Below are positions 1 to 10,971 of a stretch of DNA of 64,000 bases, piece after piece. Where the stretch lies: assembly GCF_914767665.1 (NCBI RefSeq), contig NC_059507.1, forward strand, positions 1,860,001 to 1,924,000, written 5' to 3'. The notes below the pieces were generated by a model. That model ran no database searches, was not told the origin of the DNA, and saw nothing but the letters and a program-made list of their open reading frames with translations. Source of the DNA: Harmonia axyridis (taxonomy: Eukaryota > Arthropoda > Insecta > Coleoptera > Coccinellidae). The position numbers and the translations under genes are program-made. How positions within the stretch are numbered: position 1 is the stretch's first letter; the number at the start of each line of letters is the position of its first letter.

Positions 1-264
1 ACCGTTTCTGGACGAGTGTGGAGATTGAGGCTAACCTAGATGGCTAAAATTGATGATTTTAGTTTATCATTTGAGATGAAAATATATCTGGAATCGTTGA
101 GGACAAATTTTACACTTATTCTGATATCATGATTTGTTCAAGGTTAGCAGAATTATTATCAATACATTGGGAAAATTCAAGAAGAGAAACGAGGAAATGG
201 ACTGAAGAATTTTTGAGAACTTAGAGACTGTACCTATACAGGGTTCACTCAAATTAGAGGTATG
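1..264. other. No recognisable feature
   Basis: AT-rich sequence before the first transposon. I see no open reading frame of substance, no inverted ends and no similarity to the repeats elsewhere in the window. Confidence 0.5.
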
Positions 265-266
265 TA

Positions 267-1194
267 ACGGATGTTTTTTTCGAGGTATATAACTTTAAGT
301 TGGCATTACTGTTCAAGATGGAGACCAATTTTACAGCTGTCGAATGATTTATTCTCAGTTTGGTTTGACAATTCACTCACGCCTGAACAACGCTTGCAAA
401 TAGTGCAATTTCATTTCGAAAATAATGGTTCTGTGCGTAATACGTATCGCGCACTACGTCCATTTTATTTTGTTTAGCGATGAAGCGCACTTCTGGTTGA
501 ATGGCTACGTCAACAAACAAAACTGCTGCATTTGGAGTGAAGCTAATCCTCAAGTGTATGTCGAAACACCGTTACATCCAGAAAAACTGACTGTTTGGTG
601 CGCTTTATGGGCTGGTGGAATCATTGGTCCGTACTTCTTCAAAAACGATGATGGCCAGAACGTAACAGTCAATGGTGATCGGTATAGAGCCATGATTACT
701 AACTTTTTCATTCCTGAATTGAACAACCATGATGTCCAGGAGCTGTGGTTCCAACAAGACGGCGCAACATGTGACACAGCTCGTGATACAATCGATTTAT
801 TGAAAGACACGTTTGATGACCGCCTAATTTCACGTTTTGGACCTGTGAATTGGCCTCCAAGATCTTGTGATTTCACACCGCTAGACTACTTTCTGTGGGG
901 CTATGTAAAGTCATTGGTCTATGTGGATAAGCCACAAACCCTTGACCATTTGGTATACAACATTCGGCGTGTTATTGCCGATATACGGCCACAAATGTTG
1001 GAAAAAGTCAACGAAAATTGGAGGTCTAGATTGGACTACATCCGAGCCAGCCGTGGCGGTCATATGCCAGAAATCATATTTGAAATGTAATGCCACAAGA
1101 TTATCTTGCGGATAAATAAAATTCATATCAATTAAATAATCCATCGTTGTTTTATTGCAATTTAAAGTTCTATAGCTCTAAAAAAAACACCCTC
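267..1194 (+). mobile_element. Element A1, rosa-like DD41D transposon, internally deleted
   Basis: Both ends are present: the left end reads ACGGATGTTTTTTTCGAGG, a one-base variant of the family start ACGGGTG, and the right end finishes in AACACCCTC. A TA target duplication lies at 265-266 and 1195-1196. The 928-bp copy keeps the N-terminal helix-turn-helix segment of the transposase (about residues TPEQRLQIVQFHFEN, encoded near 380-425) joined directly to the catalytic domain near 470. The central DNA-binding part is missing. A full element of this family would be roughly 300 bp longer, judged from family knowledge. The junction puts the two coding parts in different frames. The same junction occurs in eight other copies in the window. 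Confidence 0.93.
425..1090 (+). CDS. Catalytic-domain-only DD41D transposase ORF of A1
   Basis: This 221-codon open frame starts at an ATG that lies out of frame inside the old helix-turn-helix coding region, so its first 14 or so residues (MVLCVIRIAHYVHF) are novel. It then enters the transposase frame at ILFSDEAHFW. The catalytic triad is visible: Asp19 in FSDEAHF, Asp112 in FQQDGAT and Asp154 in TPLDYFLWG, with 41 residues between the last two (DD41D). The C-terminus PEIIFEM matches the other copies. No DNA-binding domain remains, so it should not transpose the element alone. If made, it could at most interact with a full transposase, which is an inference. A1-specific changes near the second Asp (CDTARDT instead of CHTARAT) suggest decay. 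Confidence 0.7.
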   Translation: MVLCVIRIAHYVHFILFSDEAHFWLNGYVNKQNCCIWSEANPQVYVETPLHPEKLTVWCALWAGGIIGPYFFKNDDGQNVTVNGDRYRAMITNFFIPELNNHDVQELWFQQDGATCDTARDTIDLLKDTFDDRLISRFGPVNWPPRSCDFTPLDYFLWGYVKSLVYVDKPQTLDHLVYNIRRVIADIRPQMLEKVNENWRSRLDYIRASRGGHMPEIIFEM

Positions 1195-1196
1195 TA

Positions 1197-2498
1197 GTAT
1201 CTGGGTGGTGAGATACAATGGGAAATGAAAGTGAGGCCCCAAAATCGAATACTGGTAATCATTCTTAGGTTTCCAAGTTGAGATGACCTCGTCAACTTCC
1301 TGTTTATTAAGTTTCACAGATTATCCTTTAACCGAAATAGCAATATCAAACTATCAAACCCCGGTCCAGTTTCTAGGAAAGGGGATGAATACCCTACAAC
1401 TATATGGGAGTTAGCAGAAAATTCCCATTACCTGGAATACAGGTATTAGGCAGATTCTTCGCACTCCTGGCCTTTATCCACAGCAACGTTATTACATTTC
1501 TGGAAGTCCATCAAGAGTAAACTGAATTACGTCAGAGCGTTCCGTAGCCTTTGTCCGAAGGAGATTACATATAATTGAAATGGTTTAGTCCACCAGCAAT
1601 TTCGAAATTAAACTTAACAATTGGCAACAACAGAATTAATGACAGAAGCTCGATCTATCCTTTGTTTGAAGTTTCTGATTCAGCACCGGACTATTTGTTA
1701 TCGAATTAAATGCATTGTTGAGTCAAATTGAGATTGGGGAAGAAATAGCGTAGAATACTTCCTGCCCAGTTTGGATAGCTTTTGATATTCATTCCGCTTC
1801 AGAGTACAATGGCTGGATGGAATTGCTGCAGAAGGTATCTGGAATTTACTACTTGAAGCGGTTTACTCGGTATGTCCGTAAATTCCGATAGTTTCTTTCT
1901 TTAAATTACGAGCTGAGGATAGTTTTGAATGATTGGATTCTAATCACTGCTGAAGGATTCCCGTTTTGGCATTCTGTACCGATCCTACGTGTTTCTGCAA
2001 AGTACAGATGAGAATATTCATCGGTGTTGCATTTTCCCTATTTGAACCAATAAGAATGATGTTATAATAGTCTTACCAATACAAACTGCTCTCTGTTCCA
2101 CACAGCACCGCACTGTATAAGGATGTAAGGGAACAGGGTAAAGGATTTAAATGGAACAAAATGGGATTTATACAATTCAAACTGTCCTTCTAATGAACTG
2201 TAATCTTAATATATTTGAAATATCCGTGAATGAAACCAAAACCTTTATATTAACCGAAAACTTCATAACACCAAATTTAACTTTTCTTTCCGATAACAAT
2301 ACATTAATACTCTAACAAAATATACGTCTCGATATTCCTAGAATACACGACGTTGCCAAAACAAAACATCATAATAATTCAAAAAGGGCTAAAACAATCG
2401 GCATTCTGAAGAATACATACAAGTGAGTTTACCCATAACTCCAATTCAATCTTTCAAGAAACAATATACCATAAATAAAATAAGATTCTAAAAGTGTT
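1197..2498. other. Unassigned sequence with a possible decayed transposase tail
   Basis: Mostly featureless. Around 1500-1580 a reading gives WKSIKSKLNYVRAF, which resembles the C-terminal WxSRLDYIRASRGG stretch of DD41D transposases, so an old degenerate member may lie here. No inverted ends could be located and the resemblance is short. Confidence 0.3.
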
Positions 2499-2732
2499 CA
2501 ACCAGAAGTGCGTTTCGTCGCTAAACAAAATTCGCTAATGAAAATCGGGAACAACGGCAAATTATTTTCGAAATAAAATTGCACCATTTGCAAGCGTTGT
2601 TCAGGCGTGAGTCTATTCATGATGAATTGCCAAACCAAACTGAGAATAAATCACTTGACAGCTGTTAAATCGGTCGCCATCTTGAACAGCAATCCCAACT
2701 TAAAGTTATATACCTCGAAAAAAAACACCCTT
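2499..2732 (-). mobile_element. Element A2, truncated rosa-like copy with a different internal deletion
   Basis: Only the 5' portion of an A element, on the minus strand, ending at the left terminus next to TA at 2733-2734. It breaks off at 2499 within the codons for the first catalytic Asp region. Its internal junction differs from the common one: the frame runs from the FEN residues of the first helix-turn-helix to a segment readable as AVVPDFH-stop-RILFSDE. It therefore retains a few more codons upstream of the catalytic domain, including an in-frame stop where other copies imply lysine. Confidence 0.85.
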
Positions 2733-2734
2733 TA

Positions 2735-4314
2735 GAACTGTCAGATTATCATTATCAATCTTATGAAATTGACAAGGAAATTTGGAGAATTCTTCTAAAG
2801 ACTTTAACAAAAGTCTAATCGTTGATCCTTCACAGAAAGTTCCATATTTCAATCTGCCTAGGAAAATTTAGTGTACTTCGAATTGACTTAGGACTGGCCA
2901 TGGTCTTTGCAAAAGTACCCCACTATGTGAGATTTATCTACACATGCTTTATTGTTTAAAGTTGACAATTTTTTGTATTGAATTTCAAAGAAAATTTCTC
3001 TCTGATACTGCCAGATGTGTCAGAAATTGTTAAAGCAGCATACTCTAGTTTACTAAACTATATGTCTCAAAAAATAGATTTGTTAGAGAGAGCTATGTCG
3101 AATTTTTCAACCTGCAATTAAATATTAAATAGGAATAGTTGAAAATTATCGTGCATCAAAATTTGTGTTGGCTTGTATTATAGTTTTGTTCCATGTATTT
3201 CTCGGAAGTCGTTTGCATTTATCATCTTAAAAATTGAATGCGATGAAACCCATGTTTCACATAGACAAAGCCATAGGACCTCATAATTATTCGAATCAAT
3301 ATTTTTAGGTACTCACCAGATCCATTATCCGTACTGTGCATAATCAGTATTGAATGTTTCTACTCTTCATTGCACATTTCGACAAGACATTTCATGTTCA
3401 AAAGCTGCGATAATGTCGACTCCTGAAAAAAAAAAGAGAGCTCAATAAATCAGTTAATCATTTGAAAGGCTTAAAAAGAGTTGTATTAGCTGACACAATG
3501 TTCCGATCATATATGATTTCAGTTTCATGAGTTTGGTAATGATATATAAATATATTGAAAATTTTAATATTCACTTCTTCATTCAATACGTTGTATAAAA
3601 AAAAATCTTTCAAATCTTATCGAATATAAAAATTACCTCTCTTTGTATTCTATCGATTTGTTGTTGAAAATATGTAATTAATGAAAATCACTGATCCAGA
3701 AACCAATTTCAAATCATCTACAGGCACAGCGTTACTTTCAAGACAAACTACCACAAATAACTAAGTGAACATTTGGTGTGAAAAAGACTAAATGAACCAA
3801 CGGATAACACAGAAGCATCCACCCATCGATATTAGCTACAATTGTTCCTCCAGAACTTGTGAAATTCATAAGTAACTGAAATGCGGGTTCATTACCCATA
3901 TCGCCTATCTATCTCTTCAGGAATATAACATCCGACCCACATGGTGGTAGGCTAGAACGATTTCTTGCATTCGAGGCTACCGCATGACATTGTTAGTTAA
4001 TTTACCTGTTATCTATATTATTATTCCCAGTGTACCGAAGGTAGAGGCAGAACTGTGATAACTTTCAGGATGAAATCATAAGTCTTCTGGTTTTGAAATG
4101 TATATATTTAAGAGTAATCTGAACTTTAGTTTTGTGTTGTCTGTCTATCGGCAATTCTGTGTAAACGCCTTAACTCCTGTTTGTATTCCTGTTTTCTCAA
4201 ATAAATAAATAAAAAGGCTAGAGTTTTCTCTGCTCGCTCTCTGGGCAGCTGTTACTTTTGAAGCTGTCTTTTTTTGACATTTGACAAGTGAAAAATACGC
4301 CATCACTGAAAATG
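2735..4314. other. Unassigned AT-rich sequence
   Basis: No reading frame or repeat family that I recognise. There are short A-runs (around 3426-3436) and an AATAAATAAATAAAA run near 4200-4215 that could be the tail of an old retroposed sequence, but no body or target duplication is apparent. Confidence 0.4.
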
Positions 4315-4870
4315 GAACGATATCAACTTTTTTTTAAATAAAAACATAAATGAAATCACTATAAATCATAACAAAATAAAAAGTAATAAAAAACTCGAGT
4401 TTCTTAATATTGAGACACCTCCAGACTTTGTTTGATTTCATAATTTTCTATCCATGATCTAAGACACATGAAGCATCTGATAGATTTATCGCCTAACCTA
4501 TTGCGGGTTTTTGTAACTGTAAGAGAAGCTCTGGAAAATTGTCTTTCAACAGGAGCTGCAGATGCTGGCGTTGATAAAAAATCCTAGGCAATTTTGGCCA
4601 AGTTTGGAAAGACATTTCTGAAATACCAAAATCTACCAATAACTTTTATAAGTTGCCACTGGTAATATACCGCTGTCGTAGGTTTTGCGTTTTAAATGTA
4701 GTGGAATATTTTAGTCCTTAAAGATGAAACTCAGTTTGACGAAGGCTGCCCATGCTAAGCGTACTCTTCCCCCAATTTCCAATATTTCATTTTCTTTTCC
4801 ACTTTTAATCATATGCCCCAAATATACATATTGTTCCACCTTCTCTATGCTTATGTTATCGAGTCAAGTA
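4315..4870 (-). mobile_element. hAT element remnant 1 (interrupted by A3)
   Basis: Minus-strand sequence similar to the hAT copies at 24.2 and 38.6 kb. Between about 4405 and 4640 it encodes a decayed hAT C-terminal dimerisation region: serine-rich TPASAAPVE-like residues, then RNRLG and a CLRSW-like end. The hAT sequence resumes at 5803-5845 on the other side of A3 with the family's terminal CAAGCTACTTGG motif. A3 therefore inserted into, or directly beside, this remnant. The transposase catalytic part is absent. Confidence 0.7.
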
Positions 4871-5800
4871 AAGGGTGTTTTTTTTAGAGCTATAGAACAA
4901 TAACACGGCGAATGTTGTCTTCCAAATGGTCAAGGGTTTGTGGCTTATCCGCATAGACCAATGACTTCACATAGCCCCACAGAAAGTAGTCTAGCGGTGT
5001 TAAATCACAAGATCTTGGAGGCCAATTCATAGGTCCAAAACGTGAAATTAGGCGGTCACCAAACGTATCTTTCAATAAATCGATTGTGGCACGAGCTGTG
5101 CGACATGTTGCGCCGTCTTGTTGGAACCACAGCTTCTGGACATCATGGTTGTTCAATTCAGGAATGAAAAAGTTAGTAATCATGGCCCTATACCGATCAC
5201 CTTTGACTGTAAAGTTCTGGCCATCATCGTTTCAGTAGAAGTACGGACCAATGATTCCACCAGCCCATAAAGCGCACCAAACAGTCAGTTTTTCTGGATC
5301 TAACGGTGTTTCGACATACACTTGAGGATTAGCTTCACTCTAAATGCGGCAGTTTTGTTTCTTGACGTAACCATTCAACCAGAAGTACGCTTCATCGCTA
5401 AACAAAATAAAATGGACGTAAGACTACCTCGGTAGTGCAGTGGACAGAGATGTCGACTGTGGTGCCGAAGGTACCGGGTTCGAATCCTGGCTAGGTCATG
5501 GATGTTGTACATGTCCGGTGATGGTTAGGTTAGAGGCTAATGACCATAGCAGTCGATGCCTTCAATGAAAGAAAAAAAAAAAAAAAAAAAAATGGACGTA
5601 GTGCGCGATACGTATTCCGCACAGAACCATTATTTTCGAAATGAAATTGCACTATTTGCAAGCGTTGTTCAGACGTGCATCTACTCATGATGAATTGCCA
5701 AACCAAACTGAGAATAAATCACTTGACAGCTGTCAAATCGGTCGCCATCTTGAACAGTAATGCCAACTTAAAGTTATATACCTCGAAAAAAAACACCCGT
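4871..5800 (-). mobile_element. Element A3, rosa-like copy carrying a SINE
   Basis: Minus-strand A element with TA at 4869-4870 and 5801-5802. Beyond the common internal deletion, it has lost about 190 bp that encode the transposase C-terminus. The right-end sequence GAGCTATAGAAC joins directly to AATAACACGGCG. The reading frame at 4890-5183 still shows FQQDGATC and TPLDYFLWG. A tRNA-derived SINE sits inside at 5421-5588. Further substitutions (a stop in place of the lysine codon in FFK near 5234) make it a dead copy. Confidence 0.9.
5421..5588 (+). mobile_element. tRNA-derived SINE inserted in A3
   Basis: About 150 bp plus an A-tail. It begins AGACTACCTCGG and carries an RNA polymerase III box A match (TAGTGCAGTGG) and a perfect box B (GGTTCGAATCC) about 35 bp later. 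A tRNA-unrelated body ends in a run of about 20 A. It is flanked by a direct repeat ending AATGGACGTA (5411-5420 and 5591-5600), a target-site duplication of A-element sequence that is single in every other A copy. This makes it a clean retroposition event. The family name is not known to me. Confidence 0.9.
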
Positions 5801-5802
5801 TA

Positions 5803-5845
5803 GTTGGTTGAAATGTCAAGCTACTTGGTTTGATGAATCTCTACT
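5803..5845 (-). mobile_element. hAT remnant 1, terminal piece
   Basis: Sequence GTCAAGCTACTTGG followed by a GATGAATC-type end matches the outer terminus of the hAT copies at 24.75 and 39.57 kb. It lies directly beside the TA target duplication of A3, so it is probably the other half of the remnant at 4315-4870. Confidence 0.6.
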
Positions 5846-5864
5846 ACCGATTGTGAGTAAACTA

Positions 5865-5950
5865 TATCTTTCACAAGATGAGCAATACATAAGGTTACAA
5901 TTAAGTAAGTAAGGTTTAAAATTATGCTATTTTTCACAGCAGTTCTAAAA
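5865..5950 (+). repeat. Fragment of palindromic repeat N
   Basis: Shows the motif order GAGCAATACATA, AAGTAAGTAAG-like, then a TATTTTTCACAGCAGTT end, which parallels one outer arm of the palindrome at 7063-7712. Only about 85 bp are alignable. Confidence 0.5.
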
Positions 5951-7062
5951 AAACCTCGATTTAACTACGAACAATAATGCGATAGAACAGCATTGACTTA
6001 ATCTGAAAAAACCACGGCGTATTCAAGGGCTATCCAAGGCCGCCTCCGGCCGAGACGAACCCTGAAAAAGTCTCCAGGAGGAACGCGCAAACGAACCCCT
6101 ATCCCGCTCGCAAATTGGGGAGAAACGAAAGGGCGCGCGAGAAAAAGAGATCCCGCCAAATTGGCGAAGAAGTGTTGTTCGGGTATCCGCATCGAGAGAA
6201 TCAATCCAGGTCGTTAATATAACGAGGTGCCAGAGCGTCTCCTAGAGCTTAACTCCACCACCACCACACCACCCCCCTCTCCAGCGAGCTACAAGGTGTC
6301 AATTTGTTCTAATAGATGGTGCGATCGTGGTAACGGGCTCTGGTTGTGGCGAAAAACGCCAACACTTCTACTGTGTTATCTCTCTGCTCTTTGCCGCCTT
6401 TTTAACGATCCCTCATTAGAAACACCCGGGCCATTATATTTTAAAAAACGTCATTTTTCTGTAAAAGGGTCGTTATTATGGAAGACAAACCGGTCCCTCC
6501 AACCCCCAGCGTTAGGGGTGGCGATATTGAGACCGATTAGTCAAATTAGTAGATGTTTCGTTCGATACTTTCTCACCTTTCGCGCGCTATCAGACGTGAT
6601 TGCGTAGTTTGGCGTTGAACGAGAAAGATCGGGTTTCATGGAGATGAAACTAGTTTCGACTTTATTTTCTTTATGTTGAGACATATATTTGCCTTTATTC
6701 GAAATTTCACGAAAATCCTCAAGTTGCCAAGAAATCTCCTTATCTTCACGATTTTTATAGAGACTATCTTTCTCTACAAAAGGTACTCTGGAAAGGTGAA
6801 GTGAAAATGAAACTACAAGTATGATCAACCAGATACACCAGAGACGAAGATTTTTTATTAATTGGACTTCCACAGATGGTTTCAAAACCACAACGAGGAC
6901 CAAATGCTGTCTATGCTTAAGATGTTGTCCAAGTGTCTTTCAGTCAGAGATACTTACAATCTAAAGAAGTGTGGAAATGAACCTAGTCTATCAGAATAGT
7001 TAAATTGCCCCAAACACACCAGTGAGAAAAGTATGATGTTCCCTACATGTTGCACACTACTC
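5951..7062. other. Possible host single-copy sequence, GC-richer in 6000-6600
   Basis: From about 6000 to 6600 the base composition is richer in C, G and CpG than the surroundings (runs such as CGCCTCCGGCCGAGACG and CACCACCACACC). No element ends or transposase similarity are seen. Several unrelated frames are open on both strands (for example 6541-6903 minus), but none has recognisable domains and I do not call a gene. Confidence 0.4.
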
Positions 7063-7712
7063 TTTTTCTACAACAGCTATGGAAAGTAGCGTATTCTCTA
7101 TAACTTACTCAATTTCGAAACTATGTATTGCTCATACTGTGAGAAATATTATTCTCCACGGCACTTTGCCCACACCTCGCTTGGTAGACCAATGAAATTG
7201 GGCTTTTGAGTAGTTTCTATGGAAATGCAATAAATTAGCACGTACTGTCAACGAAGGTCATTTTGATTTGAATCGAGTCCATTACTTGAAATATTGAAAT
7301 TTGTACAGTTGTAGGAAAAGTATAGTGTGCAACATGTAAAGAAAGCCTTTTTCTCGCGCGTGTGTTTGCGGCACTCGCCTTTAAGGCTCGTGCAACAAAC
7401 TTCCACACTCGCGAGAAAAGTTGGACTTTCCCCACTTGTTGCACAATATACTATTCCCTACAACTGCACAAATTTCAATAATTCAAGTAATGAACTTGAT
7501 TCAAATCAAAATGGCCTTCGTTGACAGTATGTGCTAATTTATTACGTTTCCATAGAAACGACTCAAAAGCCCAATTTCATAGGTCTACCAAGCGAGGTGT
7601 GGGCAAAGTGCCGTAGGGAATAATATTTCCCACAGTATGAGCAATACATAGTTTTGAAATTGAGTAAGCTGTGAAGAATACACTACTTTCCATAGCAGTT
7701 GTAGGAAAAAGT
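7063..7712. repeat. Near-perfect 650-bp palindrome (element N)
   Basis: Two arms of about 320 bp are inverted copies with almost no spacer. The centre near 7390 reads GCACTCGCCTTTAAGGCTC. Matching landmarks are TCTACAACAGCTATGGAAAG on the left against CTTTCCATAGCAGTTGTAGG on the right; ACCTCGCTTGGTAGACC against GGTCTACCAAGCGAGGT; and GTTGCAC blocks near the middle. The arms differ by scattered substitutions and short indels. Overlapping open frames on both strands are by-products of the symmetry. A fragment of the same family lies at 5865-5950, so this is a dispersed fold-back element. Confidence 0.85.
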
Positions 7713-7774
7713 TTTTAGGGATACATTGTGACAGCCAGGTTGCAATCAAAGCATTGACCTCACATTTCATCGAT

Positions 7775-8470
7775 TCTTAGTTGGTATTGGAGTGCCAAAG
7801 GAAATTCAATGAAAAGGGTAAGAATAAGGTCTTTTTAGTCTTGATTCGCAGTCACTCTGGAATTGAAGAAAATGAAGATGCCCAAACTATTGCCATAAAA
7901 GGAGCACAATCTTCTTTCAATGGCCCAGAACCTTCCTGTGGTATAAGAAAAAGTTTCAGCAGAATAAAAAACCGAAAGAGAAATACTCTGGCGGAATCTT
8001 CCTGGATTGGATCATTCCAAAAAGTTTCTTAGAAACTTTTGATACTGCAAAATCTAAGAAGTATCTGGACCTCAGCAAGAATATGACACCTCCTCACTGG
8101 ATTCTAAACAGGGCATTGCCGCCTCAGGAAACACCTCATGAGCATAAGTCTAGCATGAAACGACGAGAGCAGATTCTTTGAGGAGGAGAGTGAAACTCCT
8201 GTTCACCTGGTGACGGAATGCTTCGCCATCGCTAGTTAACGCAAAAAATGCTTTGGACAAGAAACTTATAGAAGTGAGAAAGTAACCTCCTTGAAGCCAT
8301 CCCAGATACTGGAGTTCATAAGAATTCTGGAACTGAAAGGTAAGCTGTAGACTACGACGACTAATGGCAAAATCAGCTCTGAAGGGGCACAATAAACCAT
8401 AAGGTCGCGGTGCAATAAAACCCCTCTTAAACCTAAATCTGATTTGAAATATTGAGCATACACTGTTTGA
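7775..8470 (+). pseudogene. 3' end of a non-LTR retrotransposon (RNase H and C-terminal region)
   Basis: A frame at 7781-8032 contains LIRSHSGIEENEDAQ followed by IAIKGAQSS and GPEP, which matches the end of the RNase H domain (WxPGHxGIxGNExAD) found in I, R1 and related LINE clades. Further along, other frames give CRFFEEE-ETPVHLVTECFAI (about 8160-8230), the C/H-rich C-terminal motif of such ORF2 proteins, then residues resembling LMAKSALKGHNKP near 8355-8400. Frameshifts and stops interrupt it. No A-tail or target duplication was located. Confidence 0.75.
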
Positions 8471-8474
8471 AGAT

Positions 8475-9498
8475 GAAAAGGTGAATTCACGACTCGCTCC
8501 AAAGGATCGATAAGTGACGATAATTAAAAAAACATCCAGTTACCGTGGGACACCCTGTATCTCACATCAAATAAGTAATTGGATCACCCTTCATCTCATC
8601 ACCATGTCTGAAATATTTCATCTAGGTGCCAACTCCCCATTCGCAATCTCTTAATTATTGTTAGAAATTTGATTTTCCGATCTCAGCTCCGTGCGACTCA
8701 ATTTGCCACTGTCTGGGCACAAATAGAAAACTGATAGAAGGCTCGGAATGAGATCGATGCCGAAATATATTGGCTGTCTTGGTTACATCCGTCTCCGGTA
8801 GGAGAAACAGCGAGAAAAGTGCGAAAAGCTCTTCTCCACCGTAGCTATATGCGACTCAGACTCCACCTAAGTGTGTTTTAAAAGCTTTCTTGACATCTTG
8901 ACCGGGACGGACACTTTCCTTTCAGACATGGAATGGCTTTCATTCGGGCCTTCTTGTCTGCATCAACTTAACGTACATGACATGTCGGCGCTAATGTATT
9001 TTTTGAATTTTTTTTCTGTTGCCGTGAATTTTCTGCACTCCTCACCGTTTCAACTTTAATGTTGTGTTCGGCGGGTTCCCTAATTCTGAAAGTCTGGTTG
9101 GAACATCGGGAATTTAATGGAGGCTTCATTAAAGTTGTGCGACGTTCCCATTGACCGATTAGTGAAAGTTGATGGCAGTGCTTCGGAGCAAACAATTAAA
9201 ATGCTGTAATATTAAATGAGAAGAATAATGAATACTGCATTTAGGTTTGAATTTCAAGCTCCATGCGAACCATGTTACCTCATCAGAACCAGAGAAAACT
9301 CAAGGGAAGAAGATATTCTCTGTTACCTACCTCACGGTTGACGATATTGTTGAAGTTTTCACTTCATATGGAATAAATGGTATTGCTAAAAATATTACTT
9401 ATATGTGGAGGGTTTTGCAATAGGATGTTTCATTTTGATATTAAAACAAAGGAAAAGAAAATAAAGAATTTAAGTTTACATTTCACGATTGAAATTAC
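8475..9498. other. Unassigned sequence
   Basis: No recognisable coding or element ends. ACACCCTGTATC at about 8550 resembles the terminal motif of short TIR elements elsewhere in the window, without a partner. Near 9275-9300 the sequence CAGAACCAGAGAAAA is shared with the left flank of mariner B2 (about 30706-30720). Confidence 0.4.
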
Positions 9499-10662
9499 TG
9501 ATCAAGTGTCAAACGCAACAAGAATTGGCAGGATCATTAGGAGTGATGCAACAAGCAACAAGCTTACGAGCCAAACTCTCGGCATTTGTGGGAGGTTTTA
9601 ATTTTGTTCTTTAATATGAAGAAATCTGCGGCTGAGTCTCATCGAATGCTCTCAGATTCCTATGGTGAGGCCGCTATTAGTGAAAGAAGAGTGCTGAGAG
9701 CGGTTTAAACACTTCAAAAATAGTGATTTTGACGTCGAAGACCAGCATGGCGGTAGAAGAGAGAAGGTTTTCGAAGATGCAGAATTGGAGGCATTACTTG
9801 ATCGAGACTCGTGTCAAACGCAACAAGAATTGTCAGGATCATTGGGAGTGACGCAATAAGCCATTCAAAACGCCTGAAAGTCATGGGAATGATTCAGAAA
9901 CAAGAAAATTGGGTGCCGTACTAGTTGAAGCCGAGAGATGTTGAACGGCGTTTGTTTGCTTGTGAACAGCTGCTTGCAAAGCAAAGACGAAAGGGATCGC
10001 ATTGTGGCTGAAGACGAAAAATGGGTTCATTACGATAATCCCAAGCGCAGAAAATCATTAGGATATTCCGGCTATGCTTCCAAGTCGTCGGCCAAACCGA
10101 ATATTCACGATTCCAAGGTCATGCTTGTATTTGTTTGGAACAGCTCGGCGAAGTGTTTTATGAGTTGTTGAAACCAACTGAAATAATCACAGGCGATCGT
10201 TATCGAACGCAATTAATGCGTTTGAGACAAGCATTGAAAGACATACGGCCGCAATGAAACGAGAGATATGATATAGTGATGTTACTGCATGACAATGCTC
10301 GACCCCATGTTGCGAAAGTGGTCAAGACATACTTGGAAACGTTTAAATGGGAAGTCCTACCTCACCCGCCGTATTCTTCAGACGTTGCTCCCTCGGACTA
10401 TCACTTGTTTCGATCAAGGGCACACGGCCTGGCTGACTAGCACTTCCGGTCTTATGAAGAAGTAAAAAAATTAGATCTATTCGTGGATCGCTTCAAAAGA
10501 TGACCAGCTTTTTCAACGCGGGATTCGCATACTGCCCGAAAGCTGAGAGAAAGTAATGGCCAGCGATGGACAATACTTTGAATCATAAATGTATAACCAG
10601 TTTTTCACAATAAAGCCTCGAATTTCGGAAAAAATGGCGGAAGCAAAGTTGTACGTCTATGT
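9499..10662 (+). mobile_element. Mariner B1 (DD34D), rearranged 5' end
   Basis: Decayed mariner transposase: LTSQTL-like start after 9550 (consensus SAYEPNSRHL), DFDVEDQHGG (9725-9760), DRDSCQTQQEL (9800), KQRRKGS and AEDEKWVHYDNPKRRKS (9980-10050, first Asp in EDEKW), LHDNARPH (10290) and PPYSSDVAPSDYHLF (10370-10410). There are 34 residues between the last two Asp, so DD34D. Several stops and frameshifts are present. The right inverted end (GGCGGAAGCAAAGTTGTACG) finishes near 10660. The left inverted end is missing. Instead a 50-bp block at 9503-9550 repeats the element's own CAAACGCAACAAGAATTGGC interior just upstream of the N-terminal codons. Confidence 0.88.
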
Positions 10663-10663
10663 A

Positions 10664-10970
10664 AAAGAAAAACCGGGGAAATTGACAACAGAAATAATAA
10701 CATTAGCAGGTCCATTGGCAATTTGCAGACCGGTATTTTCAAACTCAATAAAGAGTTTAAGTTTAGATGAGACGATTTGAATTGATGACACCACAAAAAA
10801 AAACCTTTATAAAAACGAAAAAAAGATAGGATCAGGTAGGACTTGAACCCAGGTCACCTGCGTCAACCTACCAGCTTAATCTCTCCGTAGCTAATTGCAT
10901 CGTTTGGATGATCATATCTAAATTAATTAAAACAAACCATGAAGTCGAAGATACTAACCTATTTTTTTTG
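10664..10970 (-). repeat. tRNA-like repeat flanking B1
   Basis: About 300 bp closely similar to the flank of B2 at 31964-32265. Read on the minus strand it holds a box A-like TTAAGCTGGTAGG and a box B-like GGTTCAAGTCC about 35 bases apart (10829-10895), then a T-rich stretch. This resembles a tRNA-derived SINE head or a degenerate tRNA. It does not fold into a complete tRNA by eye, so I do not call a tRNA gene. Confidence 0.6.
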
Positions 10971-10971
10971 C

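Noticed and set aside
6541..6903. 120-codon minus-strand frame
   Set aside because: Low-complexity hydrophobic start, no domain, and an overlapping open frame on the other strand.
7235..7524. Overlapping frames in the 7.3-kb region
   Set aside because: They are mirror images produced by the palindrome and share no similarity with proteins.
10829..10895. tRNA gene on the minus strand
   Set aside because: Box A and box B are present but the acceptor and anticodon stems do not pair well, and the same sequence recurs at 32.15 kb within a longer repeat.
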